A DNA stretch of 64,000 nt from positions 3,698-67,697 of the forward strand of contig CAZRHR010000005.1 in the NCBI GenBank assembly GCA_964599915.1, read 5' to 3'. Made by a program: the position numbers and the translations under genes. The stretch is from CAZRHR01 sp964599915 (GTDB taxonomy: Bacteria > Bacteroidota > Bacteroidia > CAIKAF01). This document shows, one piece after another, positions 35,068 to 42,960 of this stretch; the first letter of the stretch is position 1; each line of letters begins with the position of its first letter. The notes beneath the pieces were generated by a model, which ran no database searches, had not been told where the DNA came from, and was given only the letters and a program-made list of their open reading frames with translations.

Positions 35068-36438
35068 TTATTTCAGCCTAGATTGGTGTGCACCGCCTGT
35101 CTCCAGTCGCATCCCACGAACGTTGGGATTTAGGTTTTCGCCGTCCCAGGCGAGTTCCCCATTCACCCACGTGTTGGTGATTTTTGCAGGGAAAACATGG
35201 CCGTCGAAGGGACTCCATTTGACCCGGCAAAGCAAGGATTCTGGGGTTACATGGGTTTCTTCCGAAAGGTCCACCGCTACTAAATCGGCATAATAGCCAG
35301 GGCGAATGAAACCTCGGTTTTTCACTTGAAACCTAAGGGCTGGATGATGGCACATTTTTTCGACCAAAAATGGCAGGTCGCAAAATCCTTTTTGGGCCAT
35401 TTCCAGCATAGCCAATAAGCCGTGCTGCACCAATGGACCTCCGGATGGGCAAGAGAAATAGGAATTGGACTTTTCTTCCCAGGTATGTGGAGCATGGTCG
35501 GTGGCGATGATGTCGATGCGGCCATCGTGCAGCGCCTGCCAAATCATGTCGCGGTCATAGGCCGTCTTTACGGCGGGATTCCATTTTATACGGCTGCCAA
35601 GTCGGCTGTAATCTGCGTCGGTAAAATACAGGTGATGAATACAAGCTTCTGAGGTGATTTTTTTAAAATCTAGCGGCCCCGAGCTGAAAAGTTGGGTTTC
35701 TACCGCGGTAGAAATGTGTAAAATGTGGATGTGGGCATCCGTTTCTTGTGCCAATTGGACGGCCTTTTGGGACGATTTTAAACAAGCTGCATGGTTTCGA
35801 ATGTGAGGATGTGCCTGAATGGGGACATTTTCCCCGTAAATGCAACGGTATTGTTGTTGACGTGCCCGAACTTCCCCTTCATCCTCACAATGCAGGGCAA
35901 TGATGCCTTTGAAGCGGGAAAAAAGTTCCCTCAAAACGCCTTCGTGGTCCACCAACATGTTTCCGGTGGAGGAACCCATGAATATTTTTAACCCGCAAAA
36001 ACGACTAGGGTCTGCGGCCAACACCGCTTCGAGATTTTCATTGGAGGCCCCAAGGAAAAAGGAATAGTTGGCATGGCTATCCCTTGCGGCTATGGCCATT
36101 TTTTCTTCCAGTTTTTCAGCAGAAAGGGTAGGGGGAACCACATTGGGCATTTCCATAAAAGAAGTAATGCCGCCTGCTACAGCCGCCGCAGATTCTGTTT
36201 TAATGCAACCTTTATGGGTAAGGCCGGGTTCCCGAAAATGCACTTGGTCGTCGATGAGACCGGGAAGGAGGTATTTTCCTTTGAGCGAGGTGATAGGTAA
36301 ATCCGCAGGTGGAGCCTGCTGGCCCGGAACATGAAGCGCTTTTATTTTTCCGTCACGTATTTCTACGTCTAAGGTTTGAATTTTTCCTTCGTTTACAATA
36401 TGGGCACCTTGGAGGTAGTGGTTAGGGAGGGTGTTCAT
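35068..36438 (-). CDS. pyrC: Dihydroorotase
   Basis: A 456-residue amidohydrolase for the third step of pyrimidine synthesis (carbamoyl aspartate to dihydroorotate). The N-terminal metal motif reads DDQVHFREPG, so the first His of the usual HxH is Gln; I recall this variant from Bacteroidota dihydroorotases. The carboxylated-lysine region is GLKIFMGSSTGN, metal histidines lie in ALHCEDEG and HILHIST, and the catalytic Asp is in IIATDHAPHTWEEK. Size and order fit class I DHOase. The start lies 11 bases after the glycosyltransferase stop, so they form one transcript. Confidence 0.92.
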   Translation of the reverse strand: MNTLPNHYLQGAHIVNEGKIQTLDVEIRDGKIKALHVPGQQAPPADLPITSLKGKYLLPGLIDDQVHFREPGLTHKGCIKTESAAAVAGGITSFMEMPNVVPPTLSAEKLEEKMAIAARDSHANYSFFLGASNENLEAVLAADPSRFCGLKIFMGSSTGNMLVDHEGVLRELFSRFKGIIALHCEDEGEVRARQQQYRCIYGENVPIQAHPHIRNHAACLKSSQKAVQLAQETDAHIHILHISTAVETQLFSSGPLDFKKITSEACIHHLYFTDADYSRLGSRIKWNPAVKTAYDRDMIWQALHDGRIDIIATDHAPHTWEEKSNSYFSCPSGGPLVQHGLLAMLEMAQKGFCDLPFLVEKMCHHPALRFQVKNRGFIRPGYYADLVAVDLSEETHVTPESLLCRVKWSPFDGHVFPAKITNTWVNGELAWDGENLNPNVRGMRLETGGAHQSRLK

Positions 36439-36449
36439 GACAAAGGGGT

Positions 36450-37178
36450 TCAGGTATTTTTATACGGTCGTATCGAGGAGAGTCTGAGTCGGATAACGCC
36501 TAAAATGGCTTCTCTAACAATATTGCCTGAAATTTTTGAGGTTCCTTCTTGTCGGTCGGTAAAGATGATGGGTACTTCTTTCAGTTTAAAGCCCATTTTC
36601 CAGGCGATGTACTTCATTTCAATTTGAAAGGCGTAGCCTTTGAAGCGGATGTTGTCGAAACGAATGGCTTCTAACACACGTCGGTGGTAACATTTGAAGC
36701 CTGCGGTGGCATCGCGCACCGTCATGCCGGTAATAAAGCGAACGTAAGCGGAAGCGTAATAGGAGAGGAGCACCCGGCCAATGGGCCAATTCACCACATT
36801 TACTCCCGTCACGTAACGCGAGCCGATGGCAATGTCTGCCCCATCTTTTACGGCTTGGGTGAGTTTTTCCAAATCATCCGGATTGTGGGAAAAATCGCAA
36901 TCCATTTCACAGATATAGGTATATCCATGAGACAAACACCAAGAAAATCCGGCCAAATAGGCTTTTCCAAGTCCTTCTTTACCTTGTCTTTCCAGGATAA
37001 AAAGACGGTCGGGAAAAATTTGCATTAATTCTTTTACTTTTTCCCCCGTACCATCCGGCGAACGATCATCTACAATAAGGACATGGATGCCGGAGGGCAA
37101 AGACATGACCTTCCGGATCATGCGTTCCACGTTTTCAATCTCATTGTACGTGGGTATAACTACGATTTCTTTTGACAA
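36450..37178 (-). CDS. Family 2 glycosyltransferase, dolichol-phosphate-mannose-synthase type
   Basis: A 242-residue GT-A enzyme that transfers a sugar to a polyprenyl phosphate at the inner membrane. Motifs: VVIPTYNEIENVERM, LIVDDRSPDGTG (UDP/GDP binding), EMDCDFSHNPDDL (DxD metal site) and AIGSRYVTG. No transmembrane anchor follows, so it is a DPM1-like soluble/peripheral form. I use the TTG at 37178 (protein MSKEIVVIPTYNE). The in-frame ATG at 37251-37253 lies upstream of the only good promoter box (TATATTTG at 37200-37207), so it cannot be in the transcript. Polyprenyl-phosphate-sugar supports lipoprotein, O-glycan or LPS decoration. It is the first gene of an operon with pyrC. Confidence 0.9.
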   Translation of the reverse strand: MSKEIVVIPTYNEIENVERMIRKVMSLPSGIHVLIVDDRSPDGTGEKVKELMQIFPDRLFILERQGKEGLGKAYLAGFSWCLSHGYTYICEMDCDFSHNPDDLEKLTQAVKDGADIAIGSRYVTGVNVVNWPIGRVLLSYYASAYVRFITGMTVRDATAGFKCYHRRVLEAIRFDNIRFKGYAFQIEMKYIAWKMGFKLKEVPIIFTDRQEGTSKISGNIVREAILGVIRLRLSSIRPYKNT

Positions 37179-37199
37179 GGCGATGGGATATATTAAGTA

Positions 37200-37207
37200 C
37201 AAATATA
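37200..37207 (-). promoter_or_regulatory. TAnnTTTG -7 box of the glycosyltransferase-pyrC operon
   Basis: The minus strand reads TATATTTG, a perfect match, 21 bases before the TTG start at 37178. It excludes the upstream ATG as start. Confidence 0.6.
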
Positions 37208-37240
37208 AACCACCACTAAAATTTGTCTTAATTTTACGCC

Positions 37241-37633
37241 ATGAAAGCCTCATATTTTTTCATTTTATTGGCATCTGCCGCCCTTAGCAGGCTTTCTGCG
37301 CAGGTGGAAGTCACCTTTGGTCCGGGCATAGAAGCCCATGTGGAGCAATATGTGGCGACAGCCGCCAAATCTAAATCCAAAGGCTTTCGGGTTCAATTGC
37401 TTTCTTTGAACGGCCCACAGGCCAAAGATGAAGCGCAAAGGGCAAAAACCCTTTTTCAGCGCAGCTGGCCCGACCATGCGGCGTACATGATTTGGGATTC
37501 ACCCAACTGGAAATTGCGTGTAGGCGATTTTCGGACCCGACTCGACGCCACCCTCTTTTGGAAGCAGGTGTACCTTCAATTTCCTCAGGCCTATGTGGTT
37601 ATGGATGAAGTGAAACCCCGGCAGGAAAAATAA
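37241..37633 (+). CDS. SPOR-domain exported protein
   Basis: A 130-residue protein with a signal peptide (ending LSRLSAQ, about residue 20) and a C-terminal SPOR-like domain: GFRVQLLSLNG, then an AQRAKTLFQ helix, AYMIWDSPNWKLRVGDFRTR and a second strand-helix to AYVVMDEV. SPOR domains bind peptidoglycan strands stripped of peptide stems at division sites. Four bases separate its stop from the nadD start, so the two are co-transcribed. Confidence 0.82.
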   Translation: MKASYFFILLASAALSRLSAQVEVTFGPGIEAHVEQYVATAAKSKSKGFRVQLLSLNGPQAKDEAQRAKTLFQRSWPDHAAYMIWDSPNWKLRVGDFRTRLDATLFWKQVYLQFPQAYVVMDEVKPRQEK

Positions 37634-37636
37634 GTC

Positions 37637-38248
37637 ATGAAATCCAGGCAAGTCGGATTGTATTTCGGGTCGTTTAATCCGGTGCATATTGGGCACATGG
37701 CCATTGCCAATTATATGGTGACGGCCGGTGGTATGGACGAGGTTTGGTTTGTGGTTTCGCCAAGAAGTCCGTTCAAAGAAAAATCAAGTTTACTACCGGA
37801 TTATCATCGGTTAGAAATGGTCCATTTGGCCATTGGTGATGATCCAAGGATGCGGGCTTCCAACATTGAATTTGGCATGCCACAGCCTAATTATACCAGC
37901 CGCACCCTTGTCACCTTGAAGGAAAAATATCCGCAACACCATTTTCATTTGATGATGGGTTCAGATAATTTGGCCGGATTCCATAAATGGCATCAATATG
38001 AATTTATTTTAGCGGAATTTCAGTTGTTGGTGTATCCAAGGCCGGGTGCGCCTGCCGGAGATTTGCAGCACCATCCTTCTGTACATATCGTTCAGGCGCC
38101 GCACATGGACATTTCCGCCAGCTTTGTGCGGGAACATGTACAAGCAGGGCAGGACATGCGTCATTTTTTACCACCCAGGGTGTGGGCTTATTTGGAGGAT
38201 AACCAATTGCTGCGAAAGGTGAAACCTACGCGAAAAAGTGAAAAATAA
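37637..38248 (+). CDS. nadD: Nicotinate-nucleotide adenylyltransferase
   Basis: A 203-residue cytoplasmic enzyme that adenylylates nicotinate mononucleotide to deamido-NAD. The nucleotidyltransferase motif is YFGSFNPVHIGHMAIA (residues about 9-24) with the (H/T)xGH signature. Substrate motifs VVSPRSPFKEKS, LMMGSDNLAGFHKWHQ and the C-terminal ISASFVREHV (the ISSTxIR equivalent of the ATP site) are present. The C-terminal helix LPPRVWAYLEDNQLL is typical. It follows the SPOR gene after three bases. Confidence 0.95.
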   Translation: MKSRQVGLYFGSFNPVHIGHMAIANYMVTAGGMDEVWFVVSPRSPFKEKSSLLPDYHRLEMVHLAIGDDPRMRASNIEFGMPQPNYTSRTLVTLKEKYPQHHFHLMMGSDNLAGFHKWHQYEFILAEFQLLVYPRPGAPAGDLQHHPSVHIVQAPHMDISASFVREHVQAGQDMRHFLPPRVWAYLEDNQLLRKVKPTRKSEK

Positions 38249-38281
38249 ACTTTCCCTATCGGGCATGCCAAAAATGGATTG

Positions 38282-38289
38282 TACTTTTG
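38282..38289 (+). promoter_or_regulatory. TAnnTTTG -7 box of gmhA
   Basis: TACTTTTG is followed by cagc and the ATG at 38294. Perfect match with four-base spacing. It shows gmhA can be transcribed independently of nadD. Confidence 0.6.
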
Positions 38290-38293
38290 CAGC

Positions 38294-38857
38294 ATGGATG
38301 TAATTCGGCAAGCCTTCGAGGATCATTTGTTTACAGTACAGCGTAGCATGGAAAAATTGCTACCCGCGCTGGAACAAGCATCTCAGTTATGCAGAGAGAG
38401 CTTAGCTGCCGGGGGTAAAATTATCCTTATGGGCAACGGGGGTTCCGCGGCGGATGCCGAGCACCTTGCAGCCGAATTTACCGGCCGGTATGAAATAGAA
38501 CGCAAAGGACTTGCTGCCATATCACTTACGGCAGGAGCACCATCCGTTACCAGCATTGCCAATGATTATGGTTTCGATCGGGTGTTTACCCGCCAGCTGG
38601 AAGCTTTGGGTCATAAAGGCGATGTCTGCATAGGCATTACTACGTCAGGGAAATCTCCCAATGTAGTGCGGGCTATGGAAAAAGCCCGAATGATGGGATT
38701 ACATACCATAGCTTTTACCGGAAGAGATGGGGGAGACGTACTGGAATACGCCGATGTGGCTTTGGTGGTGCCATCCGATACGACCTCCAGAATTCAAGAA
38801 GTACATATTTTGCTGGGTCATTGTTTGGTGCAAATGGTGGAGCGGCGCGAGGCATAA
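38294..38857 (+). CDS. gmhA: Phosphoheptose isomerase (sedoheptulose 7-phosphate isomerase)
   Basis: A 187-residue SIS-domain enzyme converting sedoheptulose 7-phosphate to D-glycero-manno-heptose 7-phosphate, the first step of heptose synthesis for LPS or S-layer glycans. Diagnostic motifs are MGNGGSAADAEHLAAEFTGRY (phosphate-binding loop with the zinc His), SLTAGAPSVTSIANDYGF, GITTSGKSPNV and the C-terminal QEVHILLGHCLV with metal/base residues. I start at ATG 38294 (MDVIRQAFEDH). A TTG at 38279 overlaps the promoter box and is rejected. Fits with waaA and galE elsewhere in the window as envelope sugar metabolism. Confidence 0.92.
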   Translation: MDVIRQAFEDHLFTVQRSMEKLLPALEQASQLCRESLAAGGKIILMGNGGSAADAEHLAAEFTGRYEIERKGLAAISLTAGAPSVTSIANDYGFDRVFTRQLEALGHKGDVCIGITTSGKSPNVVRAMEKARMMGLHTIAFTGRDGGDVLEYADVALVVPSDTTSRIQEVHILLGHCLVQMVERREA

Positions 38858-38997
38858 CGGATAAAAGGAATTCTAGCATCCTGCGATTTTCACGTCCACA
38901 TTCTTTCAAAGAAAAAATCCTAAGCTGATTTTCAGGATACATCCATGCCAAGGGGTGAAAGTTTTATGCCTTTTAAATGCTCCATAATGTCCTATTT

Positions 38998-39018
38998 AAT
39001 TGACCCGCAAAGTCAATT
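38998..39018. other. Hairpin, 7-base perfect stem
   Basis: AATTGAC (38998-39004) and GTCAATT (39012-39018) flank a 7-base loop and are followed by TT. It may be a weak terminator for gmhA or part of a regulatory region. Confidence 0.35.
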
Positions 39019-39031
39019 TTACTATTATAGG

Positions 39032-39065
39032 CCATTTTATCTTTAAACATATGAAGATAAAATGG
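39032..39065. other. Hairpin, 12-base perfect stem
   Basis: CCATTTTATCTT (39032-39043) and AAGATAAAATGG (39054-39065) are exact complements with a 10-base loop. The stem is AT-rich and no T tract follows, so an operator for a dimeric protein is as likely as a terminator. Confidence 0.45.
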
Positions 39066-39168
39066 GCATGTAGTTTAACAAATAGTCGCTGGAAAGTATT
39101 GAATGACTTCTTTACTTTTTCCCTTTAATTTTTCGTTAAAAAAGTTTAGGATTTTCATGGCGATTGAT

Positions 39169-39176
39169 TATGTTTG
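39169..39176 (+). promoter_or_regulatory. TAnnTTTG -7 box of the T9SS cargo at 39204
   Basis: TATGTTTG is a perfect match 27 bases upstream of the ATG at 39204. A TTTA at 39145-39148 sits about 20 bases before it and may serve as a weak -33. Confidence 0.6.
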
Positions 39177-39203
39177 CCTATTCAATCGGTTAATTTTTCA
39201 AAC

Positions 39204-40208
39204 ATGATGAAACATTTTACGCTTATCGCTGCAGGAATTGCTTCTGTAGCCACCCTATCTGCCCAGCGTCCTGCGAATGGCGGACAAACCCTGCTTTCCG
39301 CTCCTATTGGAAGCATCACTGCTGAGAAAGCGGATTCCAACCTACTTCCAGGTTCTTTCCTTTCAGGAAGTTGTAACAACTTTTACGTGATTGGTGCACT
39401 TGGTACTTCCGGAACTGACTCCGTACCAGGTTTCGTATTTGGTGTAAATGGCTTTTTTGACCTTTCTAAAGGGTACTTATTCAATGGAAATGGTACAGTA
39501 CCAGGAATTGGTGTAGCCACAGGTATCAAGTTGATGCTAGATACGTCTGCGTCTAACACAGGTGGATCTTATGTAGCCCGTATTGTAAGTGGAACTGGTT
39601 CTGTTTTAGGTACTTCTGATCCTGTTGCTTATGCGAATATCGACACCGTTCCAGGTCAGTTTGGTTTGCCTATCACGCCTTTCACTTTCTCTACCCCTGT
39701 AACGGTTAGCGGTAACTTCTACGTATTGGTTGATGTGTTTGCCGACACTTCTTCCGGTATTGCCATCATTTCTAATGGTTATGCTTGTGGTGATGACAAA
39801 TCTTACGAGGTATTCATCAACAGTAATGGTAATCAATCACTTGCTAAAATTTCCGGTTACTGGAAGCAGCCAGGTACCACCACGCCTTTGTTGGCTGATC
39901 CCTTCATCGGTGTACAAGTTCAAAATTTCCTTGGCGAAACCGAAATGCTTACTCCATCTTCTTTGATGGCGTATCCAAACCCAGCCAACGAAACTACCGT
40001 GTTTTCTTTCCACAGCAATGCCGAAGGCACTGCCCAAATCGAAATCCGTAACCTTGCTGGCCAATTGGTATCTGCTACTTCTTCTGACGTAATGAACGGT
40101 CGTAACGAAGTGAGCATCAACTTGACCAACATGTCAAATGGTGTATACTCCTACCATGTAACCGTAGGTGGTGAAACCAAAACGGGTAAATTGGTGGTAA
40201 ACCACTAA
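39204..40208 (+). CDS. T9SS type A cargo with a beta-sandwich domain
   Basis: A 334-residue secreted protein. It begins at ATG 39204 (MMKHFTLIAAGIASVATLSAQ, signal peptide); the TTG at 39174 is part of the promoter box. Residues about 45-245 form one beta-rich domain (NNFYVIGALGTSGTDSVPGF, VATGIKLMLDTSA, VTVSGNFYVLVDVF). A similar module occurs in the protease encoded next door (its residues about 485-640). The last 80 residues are a type A sorting domain (MAYPNPANETTVF, IEIRNLAGQLVSA, NGVYSYHVTVGGETKTGKL). Codon usage favours a narrower set of codons than its neighbours, suggesting high expression. Own promoter and terminator make it monocistronic. Function unknown; probably a surface or matrix protein. 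Confidence 0.85.
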   Translation: MMKHFTLIAAGIASVATLSAQRPANGGQTLLSAPIGSITAEKADSNLLPGSFLSGSCNNFYVIGALGTSGTDSVPGFVFGVNGFFDLSKGYLFNGNGTVPGIGVATGIKLMLDTSASNTGGSYVARIVSGTGSVLGTSDPVAYANIDTVPGQFGLPITPFTFSTPVTVSGNFYVLVDVFADTSSGIAIISNGYACGDDKSYEVFINSNGNQSLAKISGYWKQPGTTTPLLADPFIGVQVQNFLGETEMLTPSSLMAYPNPANETTVFSFHSNAEGTAQIEIRNLAGQLVSATSSDVMNGRNEVSINLTNMSNGVYSYHVTVGGETKTGKLVVNH

Positions 40209-40234
40209 TTCACAACCATAAAATTCCTTATTTT

Positions 40235-40265
40235 GAGAGCCGTCCCACCAAGGGCGGCTCTCTTT
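40235..40265 (+). terminator. Intrinsic terminator of the T9SS cargo gene
   Basis: GAGAGCCG-T-CCC and GGG-CGGCTCTC pair with one bulged T around an ACCAA loop, followed by TTT. It starts 26 bases after the stop codon at 40208. Confidence 0.82.
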
Positions 40266-40275
40266 ATTCAAACCC

Positions 40276-42837
40276 ATGCTTCACATGAGAAAAATACTGG
40301 TTCACTGGGGATTGGCACTGAGCTTCCTTGGCGTAAGTAGCCCAATCTTTGCCCAAACATCCATCTATGCTAAGTTTCCTTCAGGGTATCATCAGCCCGA
40401 AGCCTTGAAACAATTAACCGAGCATACCATTACGCCTCCTGCCGTTAGTCGCATAGATTCGATGGTTTCGGGTTCACATCCCAAAGCAGGTGATATGTAT
40501 TTGATTGGCACCAATGTTCCTGTATCTATGTCCTCTGAAACGCATGGTACTTGGACTTCGCAGGATGGATATGTTACCTGGCGCTTACACTTGAGTTCAC
40601 CCGGTGCGCAAGCCCTAGGTGTGTTGTATCAATCGTTTCGTATTCCGGCTTCTGCTGCATTCTTTGTCTATCATCCGGATCGGAATCACAAGTCGCGGGC
40701 TTACACGGCGGCCGATAATCCCGGAGGAGATGCCTTTTCCACAGAAGTTATTGTAGGAGAATCTATTATTTTAGAATATTGGGCGCCCGCATGGGAGGCC
40801 ACCCGCCCGGACATCCAATTGGAAGGGCTTACGTACATTTTTCGTGAAGGGCATACGTTTCGTCCTAGAAATGCCAGCGATAATGGCTCCTCTGCCAATT
40901 GCCATGTAAATGTCAATTGCTCAGAAGGTAACAACTGGCAGGATGCCAAAAGAGGTGTCGCCAAAATCATTGTGATAGATGGCAATGCTGCGGGTTTATG
41001 CACAGGGAGTCTGGTAAACAATACCGCCCAGGATTGTAAAAATTATTTTTTAACGGCTCAGCATTGCGGGTCAGGCGCTTCCGCCACCAACTTCCAGCAA
41101 TGGCAGTTTTATTTCAATTTTGAATCGTCCAATTGTTCCAACCTGACCAACAGTCAAGCCAATAACGTGGATAATCAAGTGGTCACAGGCTGTACCAAAA
41201 GGGCTACGAGTGCCGATGCAAGTGGGATTAGCACCTCAGATTTTTTACTTGTGGAATTTAATTCCGCCATTCCCTCGAATTTTAATCCATTTTACAATGG
41301 TTGGGATCGCGTAAATACCCCCGCTTCCTCTGGTGTCGGCATTCATCATCCCAGTGGTGACATCAAGAAAATTTCCACTTATACCACTACGTTGGGCAAT
41401 GACAGTTGGAATCCTTCGCCGTCTGGTACCCATTGGCGGGTCACTTGGGCCGGTACGACCAATGGCCATGGGGTTACAGAACCCGGCTCTTCCGGAAGTC
41501 CATTGTTTAATGCCAGCCGGAGGATCATTGGCGACTTGAGCGGCGGCGGTTCTTTCTGTAACAGCGTACAGCCCGGTGGACAAACCGTTCCGGATTTATA
41601 TGGAAAATTCAGTTATTCTTGGGAAAGTGCAGGGAGCTCTAACGCAAGGAGATTGCGCCCATGGTTAGATCCTGCAGGGACCAATCCCAATACTTTAGAT
41701 GGCCGAAATGCATGCACCGGAACGCCACCACCTGTGGGTGGATGTGACACCGTGAGCCGGTTTTCACCTAGTGCACATACAGCTTCCGCCCTTACCGCTC
41801 CCGGCGGAACAGGTTGGCTGGCCGGAAATAACTCCTACAATGATTTGGCGAAAGCCGAAGCCTTTTTGCAAACCGATTTTCCTGCCGGATATCAGTTGAC
41901 CGGCTTCATGCTGTATTTTCATGCCGCTACTGGAACGGGAAATATTACCGTAAAAATTTGGCAGGCCAATGGGACCGGAGGCGCTCCGGGTACTGTTTTG
42001 GCACAAGGTTCCGTACCCATTTCCAGTATTCCTACCAACGGAACACCCTTGGTGCTGAATCTGAATACACCCATTCCTATTTCCAGTAATTTTTACATTG
42101 GGCTGGATTTACCCACAGGTACAGGAAACACTGTAGGATTATATACTACTGCCGCCAATGAACCCGCCATCAACAGCGGGTGGGAGCAGTATAGCGATGG
42201 GAATTGGTTTAGCTATGAAACTTCCTACAATGCCAAATTTGCCCACGCTATTTTTGCCATTGGATGTCCGCAAAGTACCTCAGGCCAAGCGCCAGTTGCC
42301 AATTTTACCGGCACACCTTTGACCTTACCTGCCGGAAATAATGTAACCTTTACCAATACCTCTACCAATAATCCAACGTCTTATAGCTGGAGTTTTAGTC
42401 CGAACACCGGAATTACTTACCAAAATGGAACCACATCCACTTCGGCCAATCCGGTGGTTCGCTTTGCAAACCCCGGTCAGTACAGCGTCACGTTAACGGC
42501 GACCAATGCTACCGGTAGTGATAGCGAAACCAAAACCAATTACATCACCGTGACTTCAACCATGGGGGTAGAAAATGAGCAAGCCAATGGTTTGCAGGTG
42601 TATCCGAATCCGGCGTCTAAAGCGTTGTATTTGGACCTTGGGTTTACCACTTCCGTTGCCGGACATTTACAAGTATTTGACCTGGCAGGTCGGGTACTTA
42701 TGACCCAATCATGGGTTCAGGGCTCCGCTTCTGCTACTTTACCACTTGAATCTCTGCCCAATGGGGTGTATGTGGTTCAGCTCACTTTAGAAGGTGGCCA
42801 ACGATTCATGCAAAGGTTTGTAAAAACCACTCCATAA
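40276..42837 (+). CDS. T9SS-secreted lysyl-endopeptidase-like serine protease
   Basis: An 853-residue exported protease (or 850 from the ATG at 40285). The signal peptide ends SPIFAQ and is followed by a pro-region. The trypsin-like core resembles Achromobacter protease I. The triad is His263 in LTAQHCGSG, Asp322 in TSDFLLVEF and Ser408 in GSSGSPLF; several cysteines (NCHVNVNCSEG, CTGSLV) fit its disulfides. Next come a beta-sandwich module (about 485-640) shared with the neighbouring T9SS cargo, a PKD domain (about 650-755, YSWSFSPNTG...GQYSVTLTATN) and a type A sorting domain (LQVYPNPASKAL...GVYVVQLTLEGG). The specificity for lysine is inferred from the family. It probably digests extracellular protein for nutrition. 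Confidence 0.9.
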   Translation: MLHMRKILVHWGLALSFLGVSSPIFAQTSIYAKFPSGYHQPEALKQLTEHTITPPAVSRIDSMVSGSHPKAGDMYLIGTNVPVSMSSETHGTWTSQDGYVTWRLHLSSPGAQALGVLYQSFRIPASAAFFVYHPDRNHKSRAYTAADNPGGDAFSTEVIVGESIILEYWAPAWEATRPDIQLEGLTYIFREGHTFRPRNASDNGSSANCHVNVNCSEGNNWQDAKRGVAKIIVIDGNAAGLCTGSLVNNTAQDCKNYFLTAQHCGSGASATNFQQWQFYFNFESSNCSNLTNSQANNVDNQVVTGCTKRATSADASGISTSDFLLVEFNSAIPSNFNPFYNGWDRVNTPASSGVGIHHPSGDIKKISTYTTTLGNDSWNPSPSGTHWRVTWAGTTNGHGVTEPGSSGSPLFNASRRIIGDLSGGGSFCNSVQPGGQTVPDLYGKFSYSWESAGSSNARRLRPWLDPAGTNPNTLDGRNACTGTPPPVGGCDTVSRFSPSAHTASALTAPGGTGWLAGNNSYNDLAKAEAFLQTDFPAGYQLTGFMLYFHAATGTGNITVKIWQANGTGGAPGTVLAQGSVPISSIPTNGTPLVLNLNTPIPISSNFYIGLDLPTGTGNTVGLYTTAANEPAINSGWEQYSDGNWFSYETSYNAKFAHAIFAIGCPQSTSGQAPVANFTGTPLTLPAGNNVTFTNTSTNNPTSYSWSFSPNTGITYQNGTTSTSANPVVRFANPGQYSVTLTATNATGSDSETKTNYITVTSTMGVENEQANGLQVYPNPASKALYLDLGFTTSVAGHLQVFDLAGRVLMTQSWVQGSASATLPLESLPNGVYVVQLTLEGGQRFMQRFVKTTP

Positions 42838-42857
42838 AAGACAAAGTTCTTCTTGAT

Positions 42858-42887
42858 AAGGGGATTCCGAAAGGTTTCCCCTTTTTT
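42858..42887 (+). terminator. Intrinsic terminator of the protease gene
   Basis: AAGGGGA and TCCCCTT form a 7-base stem, with an inner CC/GG pair around a GAAA loop and two T-T mismatches between, followed by TTTT. It lies 21 bases after the stop codon. Confidence 0.75.
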
Positions 42888-42960
42888 GCTGATGATAAAA
42901 TCGTGAATGAAATAGATAATCTAAAGGACGGTCTGGAGCAGCCTCGGATTTGGTTTATAT

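Larger units (their letters stand above)
38858..39203. other. Intergenic region with two perfect hairpins
   Basis: These 346 bases carry no gene. They hold a 7-base stem hairpin (38998-39018), a 12-base stem hairpin (39032-39065) and the promoter box of the next gene (39169-39176). The remainder is AT-rich. Confidence 0.6.

Noticed and set aside
37179..37253. ATG at 37251-37253 as the glycosyltransferase start
   Set aside because: It lies upstream of the TATATTTG box and adds 25 residues foreign to the family; TTG at 37178 fits the conserved N-terminus.
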